Source of the DNA: Paenalicyclobacillus ferrooxydans
GTDB lineage: Bacteria > Bacillota > Bacilli > Alicyclobacillales > Alicyclobacillaceae
Direction: 5' to 3'
DNA length: 64,000 bases
NCBI RefSeq assembly: GCF_001399675.1
Contig: NZ_LJCO01000085.1
Span: 1-64,000 of the forward strand
In this document: positions 40,037 through 48,289 of the stretch, in pieces
Numbering within the stretch: the first letter of the stretch is position 1
How the letters are laid out: every line of letters begins with the position of its first letter
Notes under the pieces: generated by a model
Seen by the model: the letters and a program-made list of their open reading frames with translations, nothing else
What the model was told of the DNA's origin: nothing
Databases searched by the model: none
Program-made: the position numbers and the translations under genes

Positions 40037-40339
40037 ATGGCAACTGTAGTCGCGGACGAAGAGGTACTGCGACAGATTGTGCGCGAGGAAGTCCTTAAAG
40101 CAATGAGCAACTTACCTCGTCCAGTGAATGTCGATTCCACAGTACCTGCGCAGCTCACTGTAAGAGAAGCAGCTAAGGTCATCGGGCTAGGTAAGAACAA
40201 GATGTATGAGCTGACGCGGCGCAAGGGTTTTCCGTGCATCAGAGACGGCTGGAAAATTATCATCCCGCGGGACGCGCTGTTCCGATGGTTGGAAGAGGAA
40301 GCGTTCCGCAATACAGGTGAGGCGACGCAGCGTGCTTAG
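40037..40339 (+). CDS. Excisionase-like helix-turn-helix protein
   Basis: A 100-residue protein. The C-terminal 55 residues form a MerR/Xis-type winged HTH (LTVREAAKVIGLGKNKMYEL, then FPCIRDGWKIIIPRDALFRW). Such proteins assist prophage excision or act as regulators. ATG 40037 follows GAGAGGAG. It is far from int (3.4 kb), as is common when Xis belongs to the early operon. Confidence 0.75.
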   Translation: MATVVADEEVLRQIVREEVLKAMSNLPRPVNVDSTVPAQLTVREAAKVIGLGKNKMYELTRRKGFPCIRDGWKIIIPRDALFRWLEEEAFRNTGEATQRA

Positions 40340-40346
40340 ATGCGAC

Positions 40347-40469
40347 ATGCCTTGTCTCTTTCAGGACAGTGGTCAGTGCTTCCATCCAGATCCGGAGCTC
40401 CACTTTTCAGGTACTGAGGACCTGATTCAATGCACGACCATGGCTTACGACGAGGAAGAGTCAGCCTAA
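40347..40469 (+). CDS. 40-residue Cys/His peptide
   Basis: ATG 40347 begins seven bases after the excisionase-like stop. The peptide has three Cys and two His (MPCLFQDSGQCFHPDPELHF and later QCTT), ending in an acidic tail (YDEEESA). It could hold a metal ion. The ribosome site is weak and coupling to the previous gene would be needed. Tentative. Confidence 0.4.
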   Translation: MPCLFQDSGQCFHPDPELHFSGTEDLIQCTTMAYDEEESA

Positions 40470-40498
40470 GCAATACCCGGAGCAATCCGGTTCTCTTT

Positions 40499-40696
40499 TT
40501 ACCTCAAAAATGTCGATTGACGCTGCTGAAATCTGGTGACTGCTGAAGAATAGTCGAACGACGAGGAAGCTGCTCGAACTGCGGAAATACGAAGGTCGAT
40601 GTGTGCCGAACCGTACCGTTCTGACAGCGCGGTCGAGAGGTCGTCAAGTAACTGGTCGAGGACATCAAGCAATTCATCAATGGGGTCTGCGGTCAT
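40499..40696 (-). CDS. Small minus-strand acidic protein in the early region
   Basis: A 65-residue protein with an acidic leucine-rich N-terminal helix (PIDELLDVLDQLLDDL). ATG 40696 follows AAGGAGCG on the minus strand. It opposes the surrounding early genes. No family recognised. Confidence 0.45.
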   Translation of the reverse strand: MTADPIDELLDVLDQLLDDLSTALSERYGSAHIDLRISAVRAASSSFDYSSAVTRFQQRQSTFLR

Positions 40697-40863
40697 GTGA
40701 AGTCGCTCCTTGAGAGGGATTTTACCAGGGCCGCGGGTCGGCAGGTGGGACAAGCCGGAGAGGGGTGATTCGTATGTAATGGCCCTGGTGAGGTTCTACA
40801 TGAAGCGTATCACTCGGAAGCGTGCACTTTGGCAACTGAATACACAGGAGAGGAGATGGCACA

Positions 40864-41370
40864 TTGTCCATCGCACGAGCGGTGAAGATCGCTCGAAAAC
40901 AACGCAGGTTGCAGCAAGACGAACTCGGCGTACCGTACAGCAAGTCGATGGTGTCCATGATGGAACGCGGGGAACGACTGCCAGCTGTCGACGTAGCACC
41001 ACTGATTGGTCAGAAGTTGGACCATCCAGCAGCATATCTAGAGTTGGCGCGTGAGCTAAGCGGAGGTTATGGGCCTTCGTGGTTGGACGGTCCTAACGTC
41101 GACCTACACCGAGCAAGTGTTCGGGAACGAACGCTAGATGAGGTTCAAGAGGCGATTTTGAATATTGAAAGGTTTCCCGCTAGCCGTCCTCCCAATGTCG
41201 AGACGGACGGGGAGAGGAAACGCCGCTACGAGCATTTGTTACAGTGCTTTGATGCACTGGTCGCACTAACTGCTTACATCGGTGTGCAGTGTCTGGAGTA
41301 CGGATTTTCAATGTTACAGCTGAGCAAGGACCATCACGCAAAGCTGAAGGGCAAGCGGTACGTAACGTGA
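40864..41370 (+). CDS. HTH-containing phage regulator, unknown role
   Basis: A 168-residue protein. The first 65 residues look like an XRE-type HTH (AVKIARKQRRLQQDELG ... KSMVSMMERGERLP). The rest is helical with no clear domain. TTG 40864 follows GGAGAGGAGATGG. Could be a second repressor or an early-to-late regulator. Confidence 0.62.
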   Translation: MSIARAVKIARKQRRLQQDELGVPYSKSMVSMMERGERLPAVDVAPLIGQKLDHPAAYLELARELSGGYGPSWLDGPNVDLHRASVRERTLDEVQEAILNIERFPASRPPNVETDGERKRRYEHLLQCFDALVALTAYIGVQCLEYGFSMLQLSKDHHAKLKGKRYVT

Positions 41371-41384
41371 GAGGAGGGGTTAGG

Positions 41385-41567
41385 ATGTCAATCCCATCGT
41401 TTGAGGAACTGCTCAAGAAAGCTCGCGCAGAGTTGGATGCGATGGAAGCATCCCGGGAACAGCAAAAGACCGCCACGGCGGACACCGAGGACGGTCTGAA
41501 TTCAGGTAAATATCCGTTGGTCCCATTCTATCAGACGAGAGGGGATAAGTCATGTCAAAGCCGCTAG
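41385..41567 (+). CDS. Small early phage protein, unknown
   Basis: A 60-residue protein with an amphipathic N-terminal helix (FEELLKKARAELDAMEASRE). ATG 41385 follows GAGAGGAGGGG. Its last 16 bases overlap the next gene. Function unknown. Confidence 0.55.
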   Translation: MSIPSFEELLKKARAELDAMEASREQQKTATADTEDGLNSGKYPLVPFYQTRGDKSCQSR

Positions 41568-41818
41568 AGGAGCAGTTGCGTGAGGTTGCCAGACGGCTCG
41601 ATACGTTGGTCACAGCGAAAACACCTGTACCCGCCTGGAAACCCATCAATGTTGGAAAGGTTATGGCGCTGGCTGGTTCGTACGTACAGGCCCATGCGGA
41701 AGCGGACATGATGACACTCTACGACCTGGCTGACCAAGTAGAGAAAGTGCTCGAGGAAAATTACGAGCTGCGTCAACGGCTCGGGATGGATGAGCGAAAG
41801 GAGGTAGCAGTCGGATGA
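41552..41818 (+). CDS. Small early phage protein, unknown
   Basis: An 88-residue helical protein ending in a predicted coiled coil (YDLADQVEKVLEENYELRQR). ATG 41552 follows GAGGGGATAAG and overlaps the previous gene. The stop overlaps the Rad50-like ATPase start by 4 bases, so it may act with the recombination genes. Confidence 0.6.
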   Translation: MSKPLEEQLREVARRLDTLVTAKTPVPAWKPINVGKVMALAGSYVQAHAEADMMTLYDLADQVEKVLEENYELRQRLGMDERKEVAVG

Positions 41819-43791
41819 AAGAGATTTACCTACGGAAATTAACGCTGAGAAACTTCAAGGGTGCAAAAGAAATGGTGATTGAGTTTAGCCGACATATGCG
41901 CCTTTTAGGACCAAACGAGAGTCGGAAGACAACTACAGTCGATGGATTCGATTGGGTCTTGACGGACAAGGATTCGCTTGGCCGAAAGCAGTTTGACATC
42001 AAGCCACTTAACGAGAGCAACCAGGTTATTCATGGTTTGTCGCCAGACGTCACGGTTGAGCTTCGCGTTGATGGCAAGCCAGTCGTGCTTCGTAAGGTGT
42101 TCAGCGAGAAATGGACCAAGAAGCGCGGGTCAGCGACGGAAGAATTTACTGGTCATACGACCGACTACTACATCGATGGGGTCCCAGCAAAGCAAAAGGA
42201 ATACCAGGCGTTCATTGACTCGCTGGTCAGTGAAGACTTGTTAAAACTCCTCACGAATCCGATGCACTTCAATGAACAGTTGACCTGGCAAGAACGCCGT
42301 CGTCTGTTGCTTGAAGTCTGCGGCGATGTTATGGACGACGAGGTTATCCAGAGCAACCAATCACTTTCCGCAATCCCGTCTTTCCTCGAGGGCCGTAGTA
42401 TCGATGACCATCGCAAGGTAGTGAAGGCTGCGATGGCACAGGTGAACAAGGACCTCGAAAAGATTCCGGTGCGTATCGATGAGGTATCGCGTTCGAAGCC
42501 AGACACAGACGGCCTGAATGAGATTGAACTGCAAACGGATATTGACACTCTCAAATCCAAGATTGCTGACAAAGAGGCAGAACAGACCCGTTTGCACTCT
42601 GGCGGGGAAGTCGCTGAAAAAGAGAAGCGGCTGCGTGAGGTCGAGGCTGAACTGCTGCAAATCAAGAACAACGCTCAGTTCGGTGTGATGGAGCAAGTCA
42701 CTGTTCAGCGCAAGCTTGTATCGGAACTCGAGGGGAAAGTTGATACCTTCACCCGAGAGATTGAGCGTAAATCGAGGGATATCGCAACGAATCAAGAGAG
42801 CATTCAAGGACTTGAGGCCAAAGTTTCAAAGCTTCGTGAGAACTGGGTCACGGAGAACAACACAGAGCTAGCTGAAACAGGTGTGGCCGATAGCTGTCCG
42901 ACGTGTGGACAGGCCCTCCCTGAAGATGAGGTGGAGGCGGCCAAACAGAAAGCCATTGCTCACTTTAACCGGCACAAAGCCGAGAAGCTCGAGTCCATCA
43001 CAAACGATGCTCAGAAAGCCAAGACACGCATTGATGAGCTGGAGCAAACAAACGAACAGCTGCAGTCGGAAATCGAGCTTCTGGACTGTCAACTGAAACA
43101 ACAACAGCAAGCCGTGACGGAGGCCAAGACGGAACTTGAGAAACTGCTTTCCCAGGTCTCGGACCCAACCCAGTCTATCGAATACCGCGCGAAGGAAATG
43201 GAGCGACAGTCAGTCGCCAACAAGATTGTCGGCCTGCGACAATCCGTGCTAGACGATGTGCAGCGTGTTCGGACGGAACTGATGGACCTGCGGGATGAGC
43301 TTCGACGCAAAGAAACGCTGTTGACTCGATTCGAGCAGATTAGAAGGCTCAATGCACGTACCGACGAGCTCAAGACAGAAGAGCGCACGTTGGCGGCCGA
43401 GTATGAGCGGTTGTCGAGGCAGTTGTACTTGCTCGAGGAGTTCACACGGGCGAAGGTGTCCATGCTCGAGGACAAGATCAACTCCAAGTTCAGGCACGCC
43501 AGATTCAAGCTGTTCACGGAGCAAATCAACGGTGGCCTCACCGAGACCTGCGAAACGCTCTACAAGGGTGTCTCCTACTCAGGAGGTCTCAACACCGGCG
43601 GCAAGATTCTTGTTGGACTCGACATCCTTGAAACGCTGCAGAAGCACTTCGGGTACTCGTTGCCTGTCTGGGTTGATAACCGCGAGTCGCTGACATCGCC
43701 GATTGAACTTGATTGCCAGCTAATCGAACTCGTTGCGGACCCAACAAAGAAGAAGCTCGAGATTGAAGACTTGGAACAGGAGGCGGTCTAA
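41815..43791 (+). CDS. Rad50/SbcC-like phage ATPase with zinc hook
   Basis: A 658-residue SMC-like protein. N-terminal ATPase lobe with LTLRNFKGAKEMVIEF and a Walker A region GPNESRKT (residues 32-39), where the canonical second Gly is Arg. Two long coiled-coil arms flank a zinc hook CPTCGQAL at residue about 361. The C-terminal lobe has a YSGGLNTGGKI signature-like loop and VWVDNRESL as Walker B-like segment. It precedes recT and an MBL-fold gene, so it probably processes ends for single-strand annealing. Confidence 0.85.
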   Translation: MKEIYLRKLTLRNFKGAKEMVIEFSRHMRLLGPNESRKTTTVDGFDWVLTDKDSLGRKQFDIKPLNESNQVIHGLSPDVTVELRVDGKPVVLRKVFSEKWTKKRGSATEEFTGHTTDYYIDGVPAKQKEYQAFIDSLVSEDLLKLLTNPMHFNEQLTWQERRRLLLEVCGDVMDDEVIQSNQSLSAIPSFLEGRSIDDHRKVVKAAMAQVNKDLEKIPVRIDEVSRSKPDTDGLNEIELQTDIDTLKSKIADKEAEQTRLHSGGEVAEKEKRLREVEAELLQIKNNAQFGVMEQVTVQRKLVSELEGKVDTFTREIERKSRDIATNQESIQGLEAKVSKLRENWVTENNTELAETGVADSCPTCGQALPEDEVEAAKQKAIAHFNRHKAEKLESITNDAQKAKTRIDELEQTNEQLQSEIELLDCQLKQQQQAVTEAKTELEKLLSQVSDPTQSIEYRAKEMERQSVANKIVGLRQSVLDDVQRVRTELMDLRDELRRKETLLTRFEQIRRLNARTDELKTEERTLAAEYERLSRQLYLLEEFTRAKVSMLEDKINSKFRHARFKLFTEQINGGLTETCETLYKGVSYSGGLNTGGKILVGLDILETLQKHFGYSLPVWVDNRESLTSPIELDCQLIELVADPTKKKLEIEDLEQEAV

Positions 43792-43792
43792 C

Positions 43793-44677
43793 GTGGGAGA
43801 AACTATCGCACTCGTCAAGAAAAGCACAGTCGACATTGTGGCGGACAAGATTCGGCAGTTTCAGGACTCTGGTGAGTTGCACTTCCCAGCCAACTACAGT
43901 CCTGAGAATGCTCTCAAAAGCGCGTGGCTGGTACTGCAATCCGTCGAGGACAAGGCGCATAGGCCAGCATTGGAGGTATGCACGCGCGACAGTATTGCTA
44001 ACTCACTCCTCGACATGGTTGTGCAGGGCCTTAATCCTGCGAAGAACCAGTGCTATTTCATCGTTTACGGAAACAAACTCACCTGTCAGCGCAGTTACCT
44101 GGGCACCATGGCGGTTACAAAGAGTGCTACTGGGGCTCGAGACATCTTTGCAGAGGTTGTCTACAAGGGCGATGACTTCGCTTTTGAGATTGTGCGTGGC
44201 AAGAAGAGGGTAACCAAGCACGTGCAGACCGTGGAGACCATCGAGCAGGGCGAAATTGTAGGCGCCTATTGCACGCTGGTGGACGCGGATGACCGCGAGT
44301 TCACTGAGTTCATGACCATTGCCGAAATCAAGCAAGCATGGAAGCAGAGCAAGATGAACTCCGAATCTGAAGGCAGTACCCACAACAAATTCCCACAAGA
44401 AATGTGCAAGAAGACAGTTATCAACCGTGCTTGTAAGACGTTTCTCAATTCCTCGGACGATAGCAGCCTTGTGATGAAGCACTACCGTCGTACGGAGACT
44501 GAGGCGGAACAGGCTTCCGTGGAAGCTGAAATTAGCGAGAACGCCAACCAGCAGCCTATCGACGTGGAGTACCAGTTCCAAGATAGTCAGGCGCCGACTG
44601 ACGCAGAACAGTCTTCTTTCGACTTCGACGCAGCTCCGCAGATGAAGAAAGCAGCGTCAGGGGATCCTCCGTTTTGA
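43793..44677 (+). CDS. recT: RecT-family single-strand annealing protein
   Basis: A 294-residue protein matching the RecT family: an N-terminal helical part, SIANSLLDMVVQGLNPAKNQ and YGNKLTCQRSYLGTMAVTK, then the CKKTVINRACKTFLNSS region. It anneals complementary strands during phage recombination or replication. GTG 43793 follows AGGAGGCGG. The C-terminal 40 residues are acidic and Gln/Asp-rich. The stop overlaps the next ATG. Confidence 0.93.
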   Translation: MGETIALVKKSTVDIVADKIRQFQDSGELHFPANYSPENALKSAWLVLQSVEDKAHRPALEVCTRDSIANSLLDMVVQGLNPAKNQCYFIVYGNKLTCQRSYLGTMAVTKSATGARDIFAEVVYKGDDFAFEIVRGKKRVTKHVQTVETIEQGEIVGAYCTLVDADDREFTEFMTIAEIKQAWKQSKMNSESEGSTHNKFPQEMCKKTVINRACKTFLNSSDDSSLVMKHYRRTETEAEQASVEAEISENANQQPIDVEYQFQDSQAPTDAEQSSFDFDAAPQMKKAASGDPPF

Positions 44678-45393
44678 TCAGCATCAAGCCTTTGGGGAGC
44701 AGCAGCGCGGGTAATGCCTACCTGGTTAGCGATGGGACAACCCCTCTGCTCCTCGAGGCAGGCATCCGTTATCGGGACATTCAGCGGGGCGTGGAGTTCC
44801 AGATGAGCAGTATCGCCGCATGTTTGGTGAGTCATGAACACGGCGATCATTCGCGGTCGGTGAAGGAAGTTATGAAGGCCGGGATCGACGTCTACGCGAG
44901 TTATGGTACCTGGAATGCGCTTGGGCTAGATGGACACCACCGAGCGCATCCGGTCCAGTCCCTCCAATCATTCACGGTTGGGACTTGGACCGTACTTCCT
45001 TTCGATGTACAGCATGACGTGAGTGAACCGATGGGGTACCTGCTGGCGAACATGGCTGGCGAGAAGTTGGTGTTCATCACAGATTCGTATTACTGTCGCT
45101 ATCGCTTCTCGGGACTGACGCACGTAATGATTGAGACCAACTATAGCTCGGAAATTCTTCGTGAAAACGTTGCGTCTGGTCGTGTTCCACAGGTTCTGGC
45201 GAGTCGCCTGTTGCGCAGCCATATGTCACTCGAAACGGCCATCGAGTTCTTGAAGGCCAACGACTTATCAAGAGTTCAAGAAATCTTTTTGATTCACTTA
45301 TCGAGTTCGAACTCGGATGAAGCGGAGTTCAAACGTAAGGTGCAGCAGGCAACCGGTAGGCAGGTGTTTGTTGCCCAGGAGGGACGCAGCTAA
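44674..45393 (+). CDS. MBL-fold metallohydrolase (phage recombination-associated)
   Basis: A 239-residue metallo-beta-lactamase fold with GSSSAGNAYLV near the N-terminus and the metal motif SHEHGDH at residues about 53-59. In Firmicute phages such proteins follow recT and resemble YycJ-type nucleases, so a nuclease role is plausible. Its start and stop overlap both neighbours (ATGA, TAATG). Confidence 0.85.
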   Translation: MISIKPLGSSSAGNAYLVSDGTTPLLLEAGIRYRDIQRGVEFQMSSIAACLVSHEHGDHSRSVKEVMKAGIDVYASYGTWNALGLDGHHRAHPVQSLQSFTVGTWTVLPFDVQHDVSEPMGYLLANMAGEKLVFITDSYYCRYRFSGLTHVMIETNYSSEILRENVASGRVPQVLASRLLRSHMSLETAIEFLKANDLSRVQEIFLIHLSSSNSDEAEFKRKVQQATGRQVFVAQEGRS

Positions 45394-46022
45394 TGGGGGC
45401 TCCAGACAATTTGATTGGAATGAAGTTTGGTCACCTGACTGTCGTTGACGTAATCACCGGAAATAGCAAGCGAATGTGGGTTTGCAAGTGTGATTGCGGA
45501 CGGATGAAAGAGAAGCCGTTGTCGGGATATCAGTTGAAAAACCTTATTATCACGGATTGTGGGTGCATTTTTCGAAAACACATTGGTAAGGGAATGCGAC
45601 GCCACGGTCAGTGCAACACCAAGCTTTACAAAGTGTGGTCGTCGATGAAGGCACGCTGTAGCAATCCAACAGACAAGGCTTATGCGAACTATGGTGGTCG
45701 TGGAATTCACGTCAACCCAATGTGGAACACCTTTGAACCATTTCGTGATTGGGCCGTGTGTAATGGATATCGTGAGGGTCTCACGTTAGAAAGGGTTGAC
45801 AACGATGGGGAGTACGGGCCGCGAAATTGCAAGTGGATTCCAAAGCCTGAACAGACATCCAACCGGAGGGTATGTAGGCGTATTACGTACCGCGGACAAA
45901 CAAGAATACTCAAAGATTGGGCGGAAGAATTGGGCATTCCATACCATGTCTTGCAACACAGAGTTTATCGAGGTTGGAGCGTATCAAGGGCATTCGAAAC
46001 ACCCGTCCGTAGGTACGGATGA
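45393..46022 (+). CDS. HNH/AP2-like phage protein (homing-endonuclease type)
   Basis: A 209-residue protein. An N-terminal Cys-rich zinc module (WVCKCDCGRMKEK ... DCGC), then the recurrent phage block YKVWSSMKARCSNP, YANYGGRGIHV, WNTFEPFRDWA, LERVDNDGEYGPRNCKW, and a C-terminal AP2/helix region (ITYRGQTRILKDWAEELGI). These proteins are often free-standing homing nucleases. ATG 45393 overlaps the MBL stop. Possible cargo rather than an essential gene. Confidence 0.78.
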   Translation: MGAPDNLIGMKFGHLTVVDVITGNSKRMWVCKCDCGRMKEKPLSGYQLKNLIITDCGCIFRKHIGKGMRRHGQCNTKLYKVWSSMKARCSNPTDKAYANYGGRGIHVNPMWNTFEPFRDWAVCNGYREGLTLERVDNDGEYGPRNCKWIPKPEQTSNRRVCRRITYRGQTRILKDWAEELGIPYHVLQHRVYRGWSVSRAFETPVRRYG

Positions 46023-46035
46023 ACATAGCTGGCGC

Positions 46036-46311
46036 TTGATTCTCCTGGCTCTCCTAAAATGGACCGCTCTCGTGATGTTCTTGGCTGCATCGATAGTGGC
46101 CGTCAATGCCAGGCTTAACGCCTTCTATGGAACACACATCACATCTTGGCATCTACATACCGTGAAGGCTGGCGAAACGCTCTATGGGATTGCTACAGCG
46201 TCCAATGCTGGGTATCCGATGGCTGTTGAGCAAGAGATAGAAAAGAAAAACGGATTAGGTAGCTCCATGATTCGAGCGGGTGAAGTAATTCAAATACCAG
46301 AGGGTAGATAG
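46036..46311 (+). CDS. Membrane-anchored LysM-domain protein
   Basis: About 91 residues: a membrane segment (LALLKWTALVMFLAASIVAV) then one LysM domain (HTVKAGETLYGIATASN ... GEVIQIPEG). It would bind peptidoglycan or chitin-like sugars outside the cell. The start is uncertain: TTG 46036 is chosen because the longer frame overlaps the previous gene, and no strong ribosome site is seen. Odd content for an early phage region. Confidence 0.6.
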   Translation: MILLALLKWTALVMFLAASIVAVNARLNAFYGTHITSWHLHTVKAGETLYGIATASNAGYPMAVEQEIEKKNGLGSSMIRAGEVIQIPEGR

Positions 46312-46476
46312 GGGTGGTGGGGGCGCGCGTAGCCAGCGCACGCAAAGTTACACCGACAACCTATGATCTGCAGGAGTTACGTCGGTACGAGGTGTTTCAG
46401 TTGGCGTGAGTGTTGCGCGCGCATCCCACACATTACTGTATGTCGGACAAGCCTGAAACAGAACGGAGGGACTGAC

Positions 46477-47262
46477 TTGGGACAGCTAGTTTTTGTAGAT
46501 AATGGGCGACTTGTTACGGATAGTTTGACAGTTGCGCGAGTATTTGAGAAGTCTCATGACCATGTGATGCGTGACATTCGCCAACAACTAGCGAAGTTGG
46601 ACGAAGCGAATGAGTTCCAGTGGGGTGTCACCAACTTTGGCGAGACCTTTTACAGGCATCCACAGAACGGTCAACTCTACTCCAAGTTCAACATGACCGA
46701 AGATGCTTTTGCCATCGTTGCCATGTCCTACGTAACGCCGGAGGCAATGAAGATGAAGGTCAAGTTCTTGAATGAGTTCAAGCGTATGAAAGAGGCGCTG
46801 TCTCAACCTCGTGAGCTGTCTCGCTTGGAACTTATCGACCTTGCGCGTGAATCGGAGATGGCTCGTCTTGATGCAGAAAAGAAGAACGCAGAACTCGAGT
46901 ACCAGCTGCGTGTCCAGCACCCCAAGGTTGTATTCGCGGATGCTGTCACGGTCAGTCAGAATACCATTCTCATTCGCGAGCTCGCAGTCATTCTGAAGCA
47001 GAACGATATCGAGATTGGAGAGAAGCGACTGTTCGAGTGGTTACGTGACAACGGTTACCTCATCAAGCGCGCTGGAACGGACCGCAATACTCCAACGCAG
47101 AAGGCCAAGGAATTGGGACTCTTCGAAATCAAGGAGACTCCAATCGTGCATTCAAACGGTACTGTGACGGTCAGCAAGACGACGAAGGTCACTGGTAAAG
47201 ACCAGGTGTACTTCGTGAACAAGTTCAAGACACAGCAATCATTAGAACCAGTCGAGGTGTAA
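46477..47262 (+). CDS. Phage antirepressor (Rha-type N-terminus, KilAC-like C-terminus)
   Basis: A 261-residue protein. N-terminal Rha domain (LTVARVFEKSHDHVMRDIRQ and YSKFNMTEDAFAIVAMSY) and a C-terminal antirepressor KilAC-type domain (KRLFEWLRDNGYLIKR ... PTQKAKELGLFEIKE). TTG 46477 follows GGAGGG. Such proteins counteract repression or alter host gene expression. It is followed directly by the replication genes. Confidence 0.88.
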   Translation: MGQLVFVDNGRLVTDSLTVARVFEKSHDHVMRDIRQQLAKLDEANEFQWGVTNFGETFYRHPQNGQLYSKFNMTEDAFAIVAMSYVTPEAMKMKVKFLNEFKRMKEALSQPRELSRLELIDLARESEMARLDAEKKNAELEYQLRVQHPKVVFADAVTVSQNTILIRELAVILKQNDIEIGEKRLFEWLRDNGYLIKRAGTDRNTPTQKAKELGLFEIKETPIVHSNGTVTVSKTTKVTGKDQVYFVNKFKTQQSLEPVEV

Positions 47263-47281
47263 GGAAGGAGGCGTGCAGAAG

Positions 47282-48289
47282 GTGCCAAAAGGGGACTATA
47301 AGCATCTCAAAGCGGATATCGAAGACGGCACAGTGCCCATTGCACGCCTCCTTCTTGAGGCTGTATCCATGTCGACACTTCACGGGGTTGCAAAGAGTGT
47401 CCTTGTCTTTATTTGGCGCAGGACGTACGGATGGATTGACGCCGAAGGGCACAAGTTCAAGACGGACCGCATTACACTGGACGAATTTGCAGCGGCTGTA
47501 AACTCCGAACGCACATACGTGTCAAAAATGTTGAAGGTGCTCGTTGCGGCCAACGTGATCACCGTGGAGCAAGCGGGCCGTACCAAAGAGTACGGCGTGA
47601 ACACGGATATTGCTTCATGGTCAGACGAGGCGATTGACAAAGAAAAACTGTTAAAAGCAATCGGCCAAAATTTGTATGTACACTCGTCCAAAAAAATGTT
47701 GTCTTCTAGCACAACGGTTGTTCTGCAAGACAACCTTTCATCAACGCAACGGTTGTCCTCTAGAACAACGCAACGGTTGTCCTCTAGAACAACCTTTATA
47801 TCCGAAAATCCCAGTAGTGGCGCGGGATTCGGGGCGTCTAAAGAAAGTATTAAAGAAAGTAAAGAGATCGCTTCTTCTCCTATCCCCCCTATATCCCCCC
47901 TTGACATGTCGGAGTCGGAATTCGAGACCGAGGTCGAGTGGCATGTGAAGCAAGGCACAGGGAATGAGCGATACATACTCAAAACCACGGACAGGCTTCT
48001 GCTTCATGGGATGTTGGCAAAAGGAATACCCAAACAAACGATTCTCGATGCGGTTGACGATACGTGCAAAAAGTATCAGCCAAAGCACGAATACGACCGG
48101 GGGATAACATCGTTCGCATATTTCGAAGGCCCTATCTATGACACGTGGGCATTATCACAGACCGTTCAAGAAATTGCCGTAGGAGGGGAGTCCCATGGAG
48201 GCTATCACAGGGCGCGTGCTGGACATACAGCAGAAGATCCGGGAGCGGAAGTCTACATCCAACGACTTATTGACCGAAAGGGAAGTTGA
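47282..48289 (+). CDS. Phage replication initiator-like protein (O-type)
   Basis: About 335 residues. The N-terminal 110 residues form a winged-helix DNA-binding domain like phage replication proteins (SVLVFIWRRTYGWIDAEGHK, ITLDEFAAAVNSERTYVSKM). The middle is a low-complexity linker (RLSSRTTQRLSSRTT) encoded by iteron-like DNA repeats. GTG 47282 is ten bases after GGAGG, while GTG 47273 is too close. The last 95 bases overlap the helicase-loader gene in another frame. It probably binds the origin inside its own gene. Confidence 0.78.
   Translation: MPKGDYKHLKADIEDGTVPIARLLLEAVSMSTLHGVAKSVLVFIWRRTYGWIDAEGHKFKTDRITLDEFAAAVNSERTYVSKMLKVLVAANVITVEQAGRTKEYGVNTDIASWSDEAIDKEKLLKAIGQNLYVHSSKKMLSSSTTVVLQDNLSSTQRLSSRTTQRLSSRTTFISENPSSGAGFGASKESIKESKEIASSPIPPISPLDMSESEFETEVEWHVKQGTGNERYILKTTDRLLLHGMLAKGIPKQTILDAVDDTCKKYQPKHEYDRGITSFAYFEGPIYDTWALSQTVQEIAVGGESHGGYHRARAGHTAEDPGAEVYIQRLIDRKGS
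47712..47793. other. Iteron-like repeats, candidate phage replication origin
   Basis: Three 23-bp copies at 47712-47734, 47747-47769 and 47771-47793 with consensus CAACGGTTGTYCT, five to six variable bases, then ACAAC. Each can form a GTTGT/ACAAC hairpin. Copies 2 and 3 are identical. They lie inside the initiator gene, as in lambda where ori lies in O. Confidence 0.65.

Noticed and set aside
42168-43541. Several minus-strand frames of 80-167 codons inside the Rad50-like gene
   Set aside because: They are Ser/Arg/Leu-rich antisense readings of coiled-coil codons, without ribosome sites.
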